NCBI GenBank assembly: GCA_963734965.1
Contig: CAVTJK010000003.1
Location: 248,001 to 312,000 of the forward strand
Length of the DNA stretch: 64,000 nucleotides
Origin: UBA4742 sp963734965
GTDB taxonomy: Bacteria > Actinomycetota > Acidimicrobiia > Acidimicrobiales > Acidimicrobilacustridaceae
Direction of reading: 5' to 3'
Of the stretch, positions 18,151 through 29,376 are shown piece by piece; position 1 is the stretch's first letter; each line of letters starts with the position of its first letter. Made by a program: the position numbers and the translations under genes. Under the pieces are notes generated by a model that saw nothing but the letters and a program-made list of their open reading frames with translations, was not told the DNA's origin and ran no database searches.

Positions 18151-19090
18151 CGCCGCCTCGCCCATCTCGCGGCCGCCTGAGCGCATCCGGCGCCGGCCAA
18201 CACGGCGGCGAGGGCCACGGTGACCTCGCGGCTGAGCAGCACGGCCCGAGCGATGTCGTCGACGGTGGCCGGCCGCCCGTCGCCGAGATCGGGCCGGCGC
18301 TCGACCCGCCCGTCGTAGCGGTTCTCGCCCCCGAGGCGGATCCCGAGGGCGGCGGCGAACGCGGCCTCGGCCACGCCGCTGTTGGGCGAGGGATGGCTGG
18401 GGGCGTCGTCGCGCACGGCACGGGCGACCGACCGGGCCGCTCGCGGGCGCACGGCGGCGACGAGGCACGCGGTCAGGCGCGCCGGCACCCAGTTGGCGGC
18501 GTCGTCGAGCCGGGCGCTGGCCCAGCCGAAGTCGGCGTAGCGCGCCGAGCGGTGCCCGACCATGGCGTCGAGGGTGTTGACCGCCCGGTAGCCGAGGGCG
18601 CCCGGCGCCCCGCACCCGGCCGCCCACCAGGCCGGGGCCACCACGGCGTCCACGGTGTTCTCGGCGACCGACTCGACGACGGCCCGGACGATCTCGGCCT
18701 CGTCCAGGTCGGTCGGGTCGCGGCCGACCAGCGCCGGCAACGCCCGGCGGGCACCGTCGAGATCGCCGAGCACGAGGGGCTCGGCCACCGATTCGGCGGC
18801 CTCGGCCAGGCCGCGCCCGGCGACGGCCAGCGCCGTGGCCACGACGGTGGCGACCCCGCGCCCGGCGATGGCGGTGGCGAGACCGCCGGCCGCGATCCCC
18901 GCGCCGACTCCGATGCCGGCGTGGACGATCCCGGCTGGTCGGGTCGGCTCGTAGGTGCGGTCCTCGACGGTCTGCATCAACGATCCGAAGACGGCCACCG
19001 GATGAGGCTCGAACGGCGGCTCGCCCCAGTGGGCGTCGATCAGCAGGCCCAGCGCCGCGGCCAGGGGCTCGGGGATCCCGCGGCCGTCAC
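18147..19090 (-). CDS. cbiB: Adenosylcobinamide-phosphate synthase CbiB (frameshift near the start)
   Basis: Membrane enzyme that joins the aminopropanol(-phosphate) arm to adenosylcobyric acid. Seen: LIDAHWGEPPFEPHPVAVFG, ESVAENTVDAVVAP (family signature), GYRAVNTLDAMVGHR, FGWASARLDDAANWVPARL and DAPSHPSPNSG, with several hydrophobic helices. The reading frame lacks its first codons. GTG 19090, in a GTGA overlap with the cobS stop, becomes in frame if one G is added near 19075-19080 (VTAAGIPEPLAAALG). The corrected length of 314 residues is normal. Confidence 0.86.
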
Positions 19091-19801
19091 CAGCGGGCCG
19101 CCAGCACGAGCAGGGCCACGGTCTCGCTCACGACTCCGGCCGCGCCCAGCACGTCGCCGGTGAACCCGCCGAGGCGACGCTGGGCCAGAGCGGTCACGAG
19201 GCCGGCCGCCGCGCACTGGCGGCGATGGCGACGGCGGCGATCCAGCGGTGGGCCAGCAGCCCGCCGCCGGCCACGGCCAGTCCGGTGGCCAGCGCCGCGC
19301 CACCGACGCCCACGATCCAGGGGCGGCCGCCGAGGAAGGCCGAGGCCAGGCCGCCGGCGCGGGCGTAGGGCCGTGAGCGAGCGATGACCGCCATCCAGGT
19401 CCGTGAGGCGCACCACAGTCCGGCCAGCAGCAGCGGGGAGGCCGCGATCGAGCCCAGCGCCACGACGCGCATCACCACCACGATGGCGACGGTCGCCACC
19501 CCGAAGGCGCCCGTGGTCGGATCGGCCATCACCGCCAGCCGGCGCTCGCGGGTCATCGGAGCGATCAGCCGTCGGCGGTGTCGGCCAGCCCGTCCACGTG
19601 CAGCAGGCCGGTGACGACCAGATCGGCGGCCACGACGACCGCGGCGGCCACCGTCGGCGTCCAGATGCGATCGGCCTCCCACCACACCGCGCCCAGCACC
19701 AGCCCGATCACGGCGCCGGCCAACGGGAACCACGCCAGCGTGGCCGGCTCAGGTCCCGCCGCACCTCCGAACACGGTGAGGAAGGCAAGGGCGCGCCTCA
19801 T
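19087..19801 (-). CDS. cobS: Adenosylcobinamide-GDP ribazoletransferase CobS (two frameshifts)
   Basis: Polytopic membrane enzyme that joins AdoCbi-GDP and alpha-ribazole(-phosphate) to give cobalamin(-phosphate). Three frame segments together give a complete CobS: MRRALAFLTVFGG, the metal-binding LLHVDGLADTADG, (break near 19567) LIAPMTRERRLAVMADPTTGAFGV, helices, (break near 19200-19215) and RRLGGFTGDVLGA near the C-terminus. ATG 19801 overlaps the cobU stop as ATGA. The corrected length is about 238, normal for the family. Confidence 0.87.
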
Positions 19802-20310
19802 GACGGCGGGGGGTCGAGACGCAGGACCCGACCGGCCACCACCAGCCACACCTCGTCGGCCACGGCCGCCACCCGCTGGTTCACCAGGCCGAGCGCGTCG
19901 CGGAAGGCGCGCCCGACTGCGGTCTCGGGGTGCACGCCCGAGGCCCACCTCGTCCGACACGAGCACCGTGGGCAGGGTCCGGGCGGCGAGGGCGGCGCAC
20001 AGATCGTCGACGCCGCCCGCGGCGACGGCGTCGAAGTCACGATGGGCGGCGAGCCAGGTGCCGAGGGCATCGACCAGCACGGGTCGCGGCGGGGCGGCGC
20101 GAAGGCGGCGACCAGCTCGGCGCCCGCTTCGATCACCTCGAACCTCGAGTCGCGTCGGCGGCGGTGGGCCTCGATCCGCGCCGCCATGTCGGCGTCGTCG
20201 CCGGCCCGACCGGTGGCCAGGTAGACGAGGGGGCCGTCGTGGCGCTGCGTCAGCCGCTCGGCCACCTCGGACTTGCCCGATCGGGCTCCGCCCAGGACCA
20301 GGGTGATCAT
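19798..20310 (-). CDS. cobU: Adenosylcobinamide kinase / cobinamide-phosphate guanylyltransferase CobU (two frameshifts)
   Basis: Bifunctional nucleotide-loop enzyme: phosphorylates AdoCbi, then transfers GMP. The P-loop is LVLGGARSGKSEVAE; the guanylylated His is in IEAHRRRRD; LVSDEVGLG followed by HPETAVGRAFRDALGLVNQ is the conserved C-terminal half. Breaks near 20095-20100 and 19935-19945 must be corrected to join them. ATG 20310 has GGAG 6 nt upstream, so it can be translated by itself. However, no stop separates it from cbiZ upstream in the same frame, so as written the two form one polypeptide. Confidence 0.86.
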   Translation of the reverse strand: MITLVLGGARSGKSEVAERLTQRHDGPLVYLATGRAGDDADMAARIEAHRRRRDSRFEVIEAGAELVAAFAPPRRDPCWSMPSAPGSPPIVTSTPSPRAASTICAPPSPPGPCPRCSCRTRWASGVHPETAVGRAFRDALGLVNQRVAAVADEVWLVVAGRVLRLDPPPS

Positions 20311-20964
20311 CGGGCGCTCCCCGCCATCGGGGCTCGAGGCGACGGCGGCGTAGATGGCCCGGGCCAGTCGCGATCCCCACTCGGATCGGGGCCCGCCGAA
20401 GTGGGCTTCGACGTCGGCGTCGAGGGGGCAGGCCACGCACACCGCGTCGGTGGCGGTGCCCGTGCCGGCGACCCCGGCGTCGAACAGGGCCTGGGACTTG
20501 GCCTCGGTCAGGTGGTGGCGGCGTTGACGAGGGCGGCGTCGGACAGTCGCACCGGCACGAAGGCGACGATGTTGATGGTGCCGACGGCGCCGGCCGGCTC
20601 GTCGGGCGGCGCCGCCGCCCAGGTCGGGACGCGCACGCCGACGGTGGCGTCGACGCGCACGCCGTCGTCGTCGCGCGGTGGAGAGGACGGCGACGTCAGC
20701 GGCGGTGAACAGCCCGACCCCGGCGCCCGGTGCGAGGCGTGATCCGGCGTGCCGACCGGTCCTCAGCACCAGCTCGGCCACGTGGACGTCGAGGTCGGTC
20801 CGGGCGTAGCCGTGGGCGACCTGGGCGTTGATGATCCAGCGGCGCGGACCCAGGCCGCCACCGACGGCGGCCGACGACAGGACCAGCCATGGCTCGTTCG
20901 TCGTCCACACGACGAAGGGCAGCGTCACGCCCGCCTCGACCCGCGTGAGGGTGACGGGATCCAC
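20311..20964 (-). CDS. cbiZ: Adenosylcobinamide amidohydrolase CbiZ (two frameshifts; reads in frame into CobU)
   Basis: CbiZ cleaves the aminopropanol/nucleotide arm from imported corrinoids, giving cobyric acid so that a new lower ligand can be built. Seen: LVLSSAAVGGGLGPRRWIIN, GAGVGLFTAADVAVL, then after correcting near 20678 GTINIVAFVPVRLSDAALVNA, and after correcting near 20517 TEAKSQALFDAGVAGTGTAT with DAVCVACP. The start is GTG 20964, divergent from cobO with 41 bp between. The C-terminus SSPDGGERP runs straight into the CobU Met. This is either a real fusion or a stop hidden by a further indel. Confidence 0.8.
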
Positions 20965-21005
20965 GGCGCGGAGAGTAGTCGAGCGGTCTGGCTACGCTCG
21001 GCGCC

Positions 21006-21536
21006 GTGGCGAACCGGGCGCAGAAGTCGATCGTGGTGGTCAACACCGGCGACGGCAAAGGCAAGTCCTCGGCCGCTTTCGGCGTCATGCTGCGCGGGTG
21101 GGCACGGGGCTGGCGCGTCGGCGTGGTCCAGTGCATCAAGAGCGGTTCGTGGCACACGGGTGAGCAGAAGGCGGCGGCCGAGCTGGGCATCGACTGGTGG
21201 GCCATGGGCGACGGCTTCACGTGGGACTCCGACGATCTCGAGCAGACCGCCGAGATGGGTCGCCAGGCGTGGATCGCGGCGCGGGACAAGTTGGCGTCGG
21301 GCGACTACGACCTGCTGGTGCTCGACGAGCTGACCTACACCATGAGCTTCGGTTGGGTGCCGGTCGCCGAGGTCGTGGCCGGCGTGCGCGACCGGGCGCC
21401 GGGCACCAACGTGGTGATCACCGGCCGCGACGCCCCCGCCGAGCTCATCGAGCTGGCCGACACCGTCACCGAGATGCGCAAGGTGAAGCACGCCTTCGAC
21501 CAGGGCATCAACGCCCGCAAGGGCATCGAGTACTGA
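21006..21536 (+). CDS. cobO: Corrinoid adenosyltransferase, CobO/BtuR/CobA type
   Basis: 176 residues. Transfers the 5'-deoxyadenosyl group of ATP to Co(I) corrinoid. The P-loop NTGDGKGKSSAAFG is at about residues 13-26. IKSGSWHTGE and the Trp/Phe-rich WWAMGDGFTW line the ATP and corrinoid site, LLVLDELTYTMSFGW is the conserved core, and VVITGRDAPAELIELADTVTEM is the C-terminal signature. The start codon is GTG. The gene is intact, lies divergent from cbiZ, and sits just upstream of the cobalamin riboswitch, so it is not itself behind that switch. Confidence 0.93.
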   Translation: MANRAQKSIVVVNTGDGKGKSSAAFGVMLRGWARGWRVGVVQCIKSGSWHTGEQKAAAELGIDWWAMGDGFTWDSDDLEQTAEMGRQAWIAARDKLASGDYDLLVLDELTYTMSFGWVPVAEVVAGVRDRAPGTNVVITGRDAPAELIELADTVTEMRKVKHAFDQGINARKGIEY

Positions 21537-21555
21537 AGATTGACGATCGAAGCGG

Positions 21556-21675
21556 GCCTGTGGTCTGCTCTGGCCACAACAGAGCGTGACCTTCGGGGAA
21601 AGCCGGTCGAACGCCGGCGCTGACCCGCAACCGTAGGCGGGACGAGATTCGCTCCCGTGAGCCGGACCACCCGGG
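21556..21675 (+). promoter_or_regulatory. Cobalamin riboswitch (B12 element)
   Basis: The core GGGAAAGCCGGT, then GCCGGCGCTGACCCGCAACC with GTA following (about 21596-21635), matches the B12-box consensus. Closing-stem arms GTGGTC (21560-21565) and GACCAC (21665-21670) are complementary, and GAGCCGGACCACC is the expected 3' element. It precedes the DUF4430-like/ECF transporter operon, which it should switch off when cobalamin binds. Confidence 0.93.
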
Positions 21676-21726
21676 GACACGTGAACCGCTCCACCAGCCG
21701 TCGTCGGACTACGGACCCTGGAGCTC

Positions 21727-21762
21727 CTCGGGTGAACCCTCTGGGGCCGTCGTCCACCCGAG
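21727..21762 (+). promoter_or_regulatory. Hairpin at the ribosome site, probable riboswitch expression platform
   Basis: CTCGGGTG (21727-21734) pairs perfectly with CACCCGAG (21755-21762). The 3' arm ends on the first bases of the Shine-Dalgarno AGAGGA (21761-21766), 5 nt before GTG 21772. No U-run follows, which favours control of translation over termination. Confidence 0.6.
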
Positions 21763-21771
21763 AGGAAATGC

Positions 21772-22634
21772 GTGCCGACCAGCCCCAACGCACCCAGAGG
21801 CGTCCTCGTGACGCTGGCCCTGGTCGTGGTGCTCGGCGTCTCGGCCCTGGCCCCCGCGTCGTGGTTCTCGTCGGTCGGAATCGGCGCCTGCGCGTCGGCG
21901 GCATCGGGTCACGCCGGTCTGGTCGTCGACTTCGGTGCGGTCACCAACGTGGCCGGCGCACCCACCCCGACCGTGCAGTCGAGCTGCCTGGCCGTGAGCA
22001 GCTCGAGCGAGACGGGCTCGGACCTGCTGCGGGCGGCAGGGCACAGCATGCGCTGGCAGGGCGGCCTGCTGTGCGCCATCGACGGGTACCCCGCGACCGG
22101 GTGCGGAGTGCGGACGGCCACGGGTTACCAGTACTGGAGCTACTGGCACGGCGGGTCGAGCTGGACCTACTCGTCGGTCGGCCCGTCGAGCTATCGGGTG
22201 AGCGCCGGCGGCGTCGACGGCTGGCACTTCGTCGAAGGGGCCGACAGCGCCAGCGAGGGCACGCCGCGCGCGGTGGCGGCCGGTCCCTGCCCGGCTCCGA
22301 CGCCCACGACCACTCCCCACGTTCGCGGCGCCGACGACGGCGGCGGCTGCGGCGACAGGGGGCAGTGGACCGTCGACCATGGCGACCGCGCCGAACGGCG
22401 CGGCTACGACGGTCACGACGACGGCCACGCCGGGCACCGGTGGCGCCGGCACCACGTCGGAGGCCTCGACACCGACCACGTCCTCGACGTCGCGCCGCGA
22501 GGTCGCGCTGGGGTCCGGCTCGGCCCGTCACCGCGAGCGGCAACTCGCCGGCCGGCGCGCTGGGGGCGGCCGGTGCCATCGTCGCACTCGGACTGTCGGC
22601 TCTGTTGATCACACGGCACCGGTCGCCCGGATGA
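21772..22634 (+). CDS. Membrane-tethered extracellular DUF4430-like protein of the cobalamin ECF system (two frameshifts)
   Basis: First gene behind the riboswitch. A signal sequence (VLVTLALVVVLGVSALAP) is followed by about 120 residues resembling the transcobalamin C-terminal/DUF4430 fold: GLVVDFG, SGSDLLRAAG-like spacing, LLCAIDGYPATGCG, YQYWSYWHGG and GGVDGWHFVEG. A long Pro/Thr/Ala stalk then leads to a C-terminal TM helix (GAAGAIVALGLSALLITRH). Breaks lie near 22318 and 22527. Its stop overlaps the ecfT ATG as ATGA. The likely role is capture of corrinoid at the surface for the ECF importer; that is an inference from fold and position. Confidence 0.72.
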
Positions 22635-23811
22635 CCGCGCTGCGCGACGCCCCGGCGTCCGACGCGATCGGCTCGCCCCGCAGAGTCCTGGCCCGCCACC
22701 GTCACGCCGGCGGGGTGGCGCAACCTCCATCCCGCCGCGTGGTGGTTGTGGGCGGGCGGGCTGGCGGCGGCGGCCATGCGCACGACCAACGTGTTCCTGC
22801 TCGGGCTGATCATCGGGGTCGTCGCCGTCGTGGTCGCGGCCCGGCGCACCGAAGCGCCGTGGGCTCGCTCGTTCGGCGCCTTCGTCAAGCTGGGCGTCTT
22901 CGTCGTCGTGTTCCAGGTCGTGCTCCAGATGCTCATCGGCAGCCGTGTCCCGGGCACGACGCTGTTCACCCTCCCGTCGGTCGATCTGCCGTCGTGGATG
23001 GCCGGGGTGAGCGTCGGCGGCCCGGTCACGGCCGAAGGCTCTGGTGGCTTCGTTCCAGCACGGACTCCAGCTGGCCACGGTGCTCGATCTGCTTCGGCGC
23101 CGTGAACAGCCTGTGCAGCCCCTACCGGATGCTGCAGGCGCTGCCCGCCACGCTCTACGAAGCGGGAGTGGCCGTCACCGTGGCGCTGTCCTTCGCCCCC
23201 CAAGCCGTGATCCAGCTCGGACGGGTCCGCGAGGCGCGACGGCTGCGGGGTCGGCCCGTCCGCGGTGTCTGCCGCCATCCGCGGCCTGGCCCTGCCGGTG
23301 CTCGAGGGCGGCCTCGAACGGCTCGCTGGCGCTGGCCGCGTCCATGGACTCCCGGGGCTACGGGCGCCGGAGCGGGATCGTCGGCGCGCGCCCGGCAGGC
23401 TGGCGACCGGCGCCACCATCATCGGACTGCTGGCCGTCGCCGTCGGCCTCTACGGAGTGGCCGACGCCGGCGCACCCGGCGCCCTCGGCCTGCCGCTGGT
23501 CGGCGTCGGGGGCGGTCGTCCTGGCCGTCGGCCTGTTCGCCGCAGGCCGGCGCGGCCCGTCGCACCCGCTACCGCCCCGACCCGTGGCGGCTCCCCGAAT
23601 GGATCGTCAGCGCCTCGGGCCTGGTGGCCGCCGGTGGCCATGGTGGTGACCGCCCGCTCGGCCGGGCGGCGGGGCTGGCCTCAACCCCTCGACGTCGCCC
23701 CTGACCTGGCCCACGGTGCCCCTGCTCGGCCGTCCTGGGCATCGCCGTCGCCCTGACGCCCGCGCTGGCCGCGCCGTGCCCGCCGGGGTCGACGCCGGTG
23801 GAGGTCGCGTC

Positions 23812-23815
<4 letters not shown>
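22631..23815 (+). CDS. ECF transporter transmembrane component EcfT, cobalamin type (many frameshifts)
   Basis: Energy-coupling integral membrane subunit. The gene starts with ATG in the ATGA overlap (MTALRDAPASDAIG) and ends with TGA inside the GTGA overlap with the ATPase gene. Fragments in three frames join into one EcfT: NLHPAAWWLWAGGLAAAAMR, FVKLGVFVVVFQVVLQMLIG, NSLCSPYRMLQALPATLYEAG, VALSFAPQAVIQLGRVREAR (coupling helix region), SMDSRGYGRR and LATGATIIGLLAVAVGLYG. At least eight indels are needed, the worst-affected gene in the island. Decay is possible, but the start, stop and every conserved segment survive. Confidence 0.75.
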
Positions 23816-25439
<1,624 letters not shown>

Positions 25440-25443
<4 letters not shown>

Positions 25444-26268
25444 GCGCCGCGCTCGTGCTGCGCCGGCGCTCGTCGCTGTTGATCCTGGCCGCGTCCGTGC
25501 TGTGCCTGGTGGCCTTCGCCTGGCCGCTGATCGCCGACGGACGGGCCCGGTCGATCCACGGCGACGCCAACCTGGCTCACAGCGCCGACGCGCCGTGGAT
25601 CTTCGTCGCGCTGTTGCCCCTGCTCCTGGCCATCGTCGTGGCCGAGGTGGCCGAGGGGTCCATCGACGCCAAGTGCGTCGCGCGTGCTCGGGGTGCTGGC
25701 CGCCTGCGGGTGCGCGATGCGCATACCGGGTGGCGTGGCCGGGTTCGAGCCGCTGTTCTTCCTGTTGATCCTGTCCGGTCGGGTGCTGGGCAAGGGCTTC
25801 GGCTTCGTGCTCGGCGCCCTCACCCTGTTCGCCTCGGCGCTGATCACCGGCGGCGTCGGGCCGTGGTTGCCCTTCCAGATGTTCGGCGCCGCCTGGGTGG
25901 GCTACTTCGCCGGATGCCTGCCGCCGGCGCGGGGTCGCCGCGAGCTGGTCCTGCTGGCCGCATACGGCTTCGTCGCCGGGCTGGCCTACGGCCTGCTGCT
26001 CGACCTGTGGTTCTGGCCGTTCCTCTCGGCCACCACCCAGTCGGCGCCGATACCGGGCGCGTCGACCCTGGTGAACCTGCACCGCTTCCTCGCCTTCCAC
26101 CTGGCCACGGCGATGGGGTGGGACCTGGTGCGGGCCACGACCAACGCCGTGCTCACCCTCGTCGTCGGCGCCCCCGTGCTCGCCGCCCTGCGCCGGGCCT
26201 CGCGCCACGCCGCCTTCGGCGCGCCCGTCACCTTCGGCGACGCTCCAACCTCTGACACCCGCGTGTAG
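25440..26268 (+). CDS. ECF transporter substrate-binding (S) component, probably for cobalamin (one frameshift)
   Basis: A polytopic membrane protein of about 275 residues: LLILAASVLCLVAFAWPLIA, IFVALLPLLLAIVVAEVAEG, then after a break near 25675-25690 AMRIPGGVAGFEPLFFLLIL, GFVLGALTLFASALITGGVG and a C-terminal helix bundle. GGVGPWLPFQMFGAAWVGYFAG is a typical S-component core segment. GTG 25440 overlaps the ATPase stop. It is last in the riboswitch-controlled unit, so corrinoid is the likely substrate, similar in role to CbrT; the family assignment is by context as much as sequence. Confidence 0.75.
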
Positions 26269-26278
26269 CGTCGCTGTC

Positions 26279-28520
26279 ATGCTTCGTCATCGGGGGATGG
26301 CCGTAGCGGCCACGCTTCTCATCGCGCTCGTCGTTCCGGTCGTGGCCGTCGTCGCCGCGCCCGCCGCCGGCGCCGCTCCGGTTGCCTCTGGGCCCACGCT
26401 CACGGTGACGCCGAACACCGGCCTGGTCGACAACCAGACGTTGTCGCTGGTGAGCACGGGGACGACCCCGGGCTCGACGTTCCTGTTCGTCGAGTGCACG
26501 CCGACCGCCCTGGCCATCGCCCTCGGCTCGGTCACCGACAACAACCCCAACGACGGGTGCGAGCAGCAGCGCAGCACGGTGCTCATGGCCGACGCCGCCG
26601 GCGTCGTGGCCGGGACGCTGAAGGTGGCGGCGGTGGTGTCGTCGGCTGTCGGCACGACGGACTGCCGCCAGGTGCAATGCTTCGTCGCCCTGTTCGCGCT
26701 GGCCGGCGGCCCCGGCCTGCAGCTCCAGAACATCAGCTTCGCCGCCAGCGCCTGCTCGGCGCCAGGCTCGTGCGCCGTCCCGACCGACTGGGCCCCCGGC
26801 GACGCGGCGCGCACCAACGCGCTCGCCACCCCGGCGGCGAAGGCGGCGGCCAAGACCACGGGACCGGGCACCCGCTCGGTCGTGGCCGGTCTGGCCGGTG
26901 ACCTGACCGTCGCGGGATCGGCCAGCGGTCCCTACACGGGCGCGGCGGCGCTGGCCGGGGGGCCGGCACCGACCACTCCGGTGACCGGCGAGGGCCTCGT
27001 CCGGGTCGCCATGTCGGCGCCTGGGACCTCGTGGTCGGCGACGTCGCCCAGCGCGGCGGTCGTCGACGTGAGCGTCGACGGCGCCACCACCCAGCAGATC
27101 GTCCTGTTCCGCGGTGGGTCGCCCTTCGTCTACGCCGGCTTCGTCGGCCCGCTGACCACCGGCACCCACACCGTCACGGTGGCCGCTCGACCCGGCCCTG
27201 TCGGTCACGGGCGGCGTGCCGCCCAAGATCAACGTGCTGGCGGTCGAGCTCGAGGTGGTGGCACCGACGAACCCCTCGTATCTGGCCTATGCCTACGCGC
27301 CGGTGATGTTCGGCCGCTCGACCTCGGCCCTGCACGACACGCCGCTCATCGACTACGCCAGCGCCGTCCCCCAGGCCGGGGGAGCCGTGCGGCTCACCTA
27401 CACGATCATCTGGTCGCACGAGGACGCGGGCACGGGGTTCGTGCCCTTCCTGCTCGGCGGGTCCTGGGGACGGCTGACCGACATCGAGAACGCCATGTCG
27501 TTCACCGTCGCGCCCGATGGCTCGGTGAGCAACGCCGTCTACTTGTGGGGTGGGCAGCCGCCCGACTACCCCGACACCCAGGGCGCCCTCAGCGAGACCG
27601 ACGTGGCCTTCGGGGGCTCGTTCTTCGGCCACCATCCGATCCTGCGCGATGCCACCGGCAACAACGACTTCTCGGATCAAGGGACGACGGGCTTCCGCTT
27701 CCAGCAGGCGCCCGTCGCGCCGCCCGCCGCCGGCGACACCCGCGAGGGAGCCATGGATGCCAATCCGTGGACCTACCAGGTGATGGGTGAGGAGGTCGGC
27801 CGCTGGTACACCGACATCAGCACCGACCCGAGCTCGAGCCGCCCCGGCGACGCCCGCCAGTACGCCTACCTCCAGCTCGACACGACTGGGCCGGGGGTGA
27901 CCTCGGTCGGAGTCGACCTCCAGCTGTCGGGCTCGGGCAAGTGGTACCAGAGCGATCTGGGGAGCGGCTATCCCCTGGTCGGCACCGGACGGGTCCGGAC
28001 GGTGGTCAAGCTGCCCGTCGGGTGGACGGCGCGCGCCATCACCGGCGTGCGACTGCGCGTCTTCCCGGCCACCGCGGCGGCGACGCTGACCGTCTCGAGC
28101 CTGACCGTGAGAGCCCTCGGCCCGCGCTGGCAGTACTCGATGCGCCCGACCCCGGCGCCTTCGGTGATCGGCGGAACGGTGACCGATCCGGTCGCGCTGC
28201 GTCTGATGACGGCGTCGCCCACGACCCGGACGGTCGCGCCGGGGGCGCCGGTCGGGCCCTTGGGCGTCACCGCCGCCGACAGCCTGGGCGAGCCCCTGGC
28301 CGGTGTCAGCGTCACCTTCGCCACCACGTCCGGTCCGCCCGTGCTGTTCGCGAGCTGCGGCTGCGCGACCGTGACCGTGGTGTCGGACGCCGAGGGCCGG
28401 GCCGATCCGGGACCGGCCGTCGCCGGCTCGGCGCCGGGCAAGACCAAGCTCGCGGTCACGACCGTCGACCCGCTGACGGTCGCCCTCGAGCTCCGCATCA
28501 AGGTCGCGGCGGTCACCTAG
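26279..28520 (+). CDS. Large secreted protein with neocarzinostatin-like N-terminal domain and C-terminal Ig-like domain (one frameshift)
   Basis: About 747 residues once a break near 27185 is corrected. A signal peptide (VAATLLIALVVPVVAVVAAPAAGA) precedes a domain that follows the neocarzinostatin pattern: LTVTPNTGLVDNQTLSLVS, FVECTP paired with a later Cys, TTDCRQVQCFVALFAL (C-x4-C pair) and LQLQNISFA. The central 400 residues are beta-rich with WGGQPPDYPDTQG and FFGHHPILRDATGNND, not recognised. The C-terminus resembles a Big_1 Ig domain (GEPLAGVSVTFATTSG). It begins 10 nt after the ECF S-component, so it may be co-transcribed, though a corrinoid link is unproven. The stop overlaps the convergent gene. 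Confidence 0.72.
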
Positions 28521-29329
28521 CCGTCGATGCCGCGGACGACCTGCTCGCGGGCCTCGATGCGTTCGCGCTCGGCCTCGACCAGGACGTCGGGGGGTCGCCA
28601 GATCGGCCAGTGGTCCCGATGGCGGACCGACCGGGCCCGGGTCAGCACGTAGAGAGCCAGCCCGATCACGACCGACGTGAGGTGCCCGTAGTCGGTGAAG
28701 GTGCTGTGCACGATGGCGATGGCGAGGGTGCTGGCGACCAGCCCCGCGCCCCAGATCCACGGCCAACGACGCGGCAGCCGGTACGAGAACAGCGCGGCCA
28801 CGCAGAAGAAGCCGTAGCTCGATCCCACGTCGACGACGTGGCGCAGGCGCTCGGGTGCGTGACCGTGGTTGATGGCGAAGGCGAGCAGGGCCGCCGTGAT
28901 GACGGTCGCGCCGACGTGGCCGATGGCGAACACGACGATGGTGCGCAGGGATCCGAGCCAGCGTTCGGCGGGCGCCAGGACCAGCGGGAAGAGCACGAAC
29001 CAGAACGGCAGCTCGCCCGGTGTCACCCAGAAGGCACTCGTGACGAGCACGCTGACCGGATCGTGAGCCAACTGGTGCAGGTTCGTGCTGTGCTCGGACA
29101 GGAGCACGTGGCGGACGACGAGCGGTGAGTCTCGCAGCACCCACGTGGTGACGGTGATGACGAACAGGTAGATGAACGTGGCCGGCGACAAGCGCATGTA
29201 GGCGTTGAGGTACGGGTGGATCCGTTCCCAGCGGCTGGTCAGCGGTCGAGCCCAGGCCCATCGGTAGCGAACGGCGAACGAGCCGACGATCGCGACGACG
29301 ATGACGACCAAGGCGAAGGTGAGGCGCAC
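28517..29329 (-). CDS. Rhomboid-like polytopic membrane protein
   Basis: 270 residues with about six TM helices. The layout resembles the actinobacterial Rhomboid_2-like group: ERIHPYLNAYMRLSPATFIY near the start, LGSLRTIVVFAIGHVGATVITA, then DVGSSYGFFCVAALFSY where rhomboids have GxSx, and FTDYGHLTSVVIGLALYVL with the His expected in the last helix. Whether the Ser-His pair is a working protease is unclear. The stop codon overlaps that of the convergent secreted-protein gene. The sulfatase gene is divergent. Confidence 0.7.
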   Translation of the reverse strand: MRLTFALVVIVVAIVGSFAVRYRWAWARPLTSRWERIHPYLNAYMRLSPATFIYLFVITVTTWVLRDSPLVVRHVLLSEHSTNLHQLAHDPVSVLVTSAFWVTPGELPFWFVLFPLVLAPAERWLGSLRTIVVFAIGHVGATVITAALLAFAINHGHAPERLRHVVDVGSSYGFFCVAALFSYRLPRRWPWIWGAGLVASTLAIAIVHSTFTDYGHLTSVVIGLALYVLTRARSVRHRDHWPIWRPPDVLVEAERERIEAREQVVRGIDG

Positions 29330-29376
29330 GCAGTGGACCTCTCAGGCGGCGGACACCAGCACGGTAGTCTCGGCCG

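Noticed and set aside
15164..18421. A single 1085-residue minus-strand frame
   Set aside because: It joins the HAD-CobT frame, out-of-frame cobD sequence and the LMW phosphatase by chance lack of stops; only parts have motifs, and starts with ribosome sites or overlaps fall inside it.
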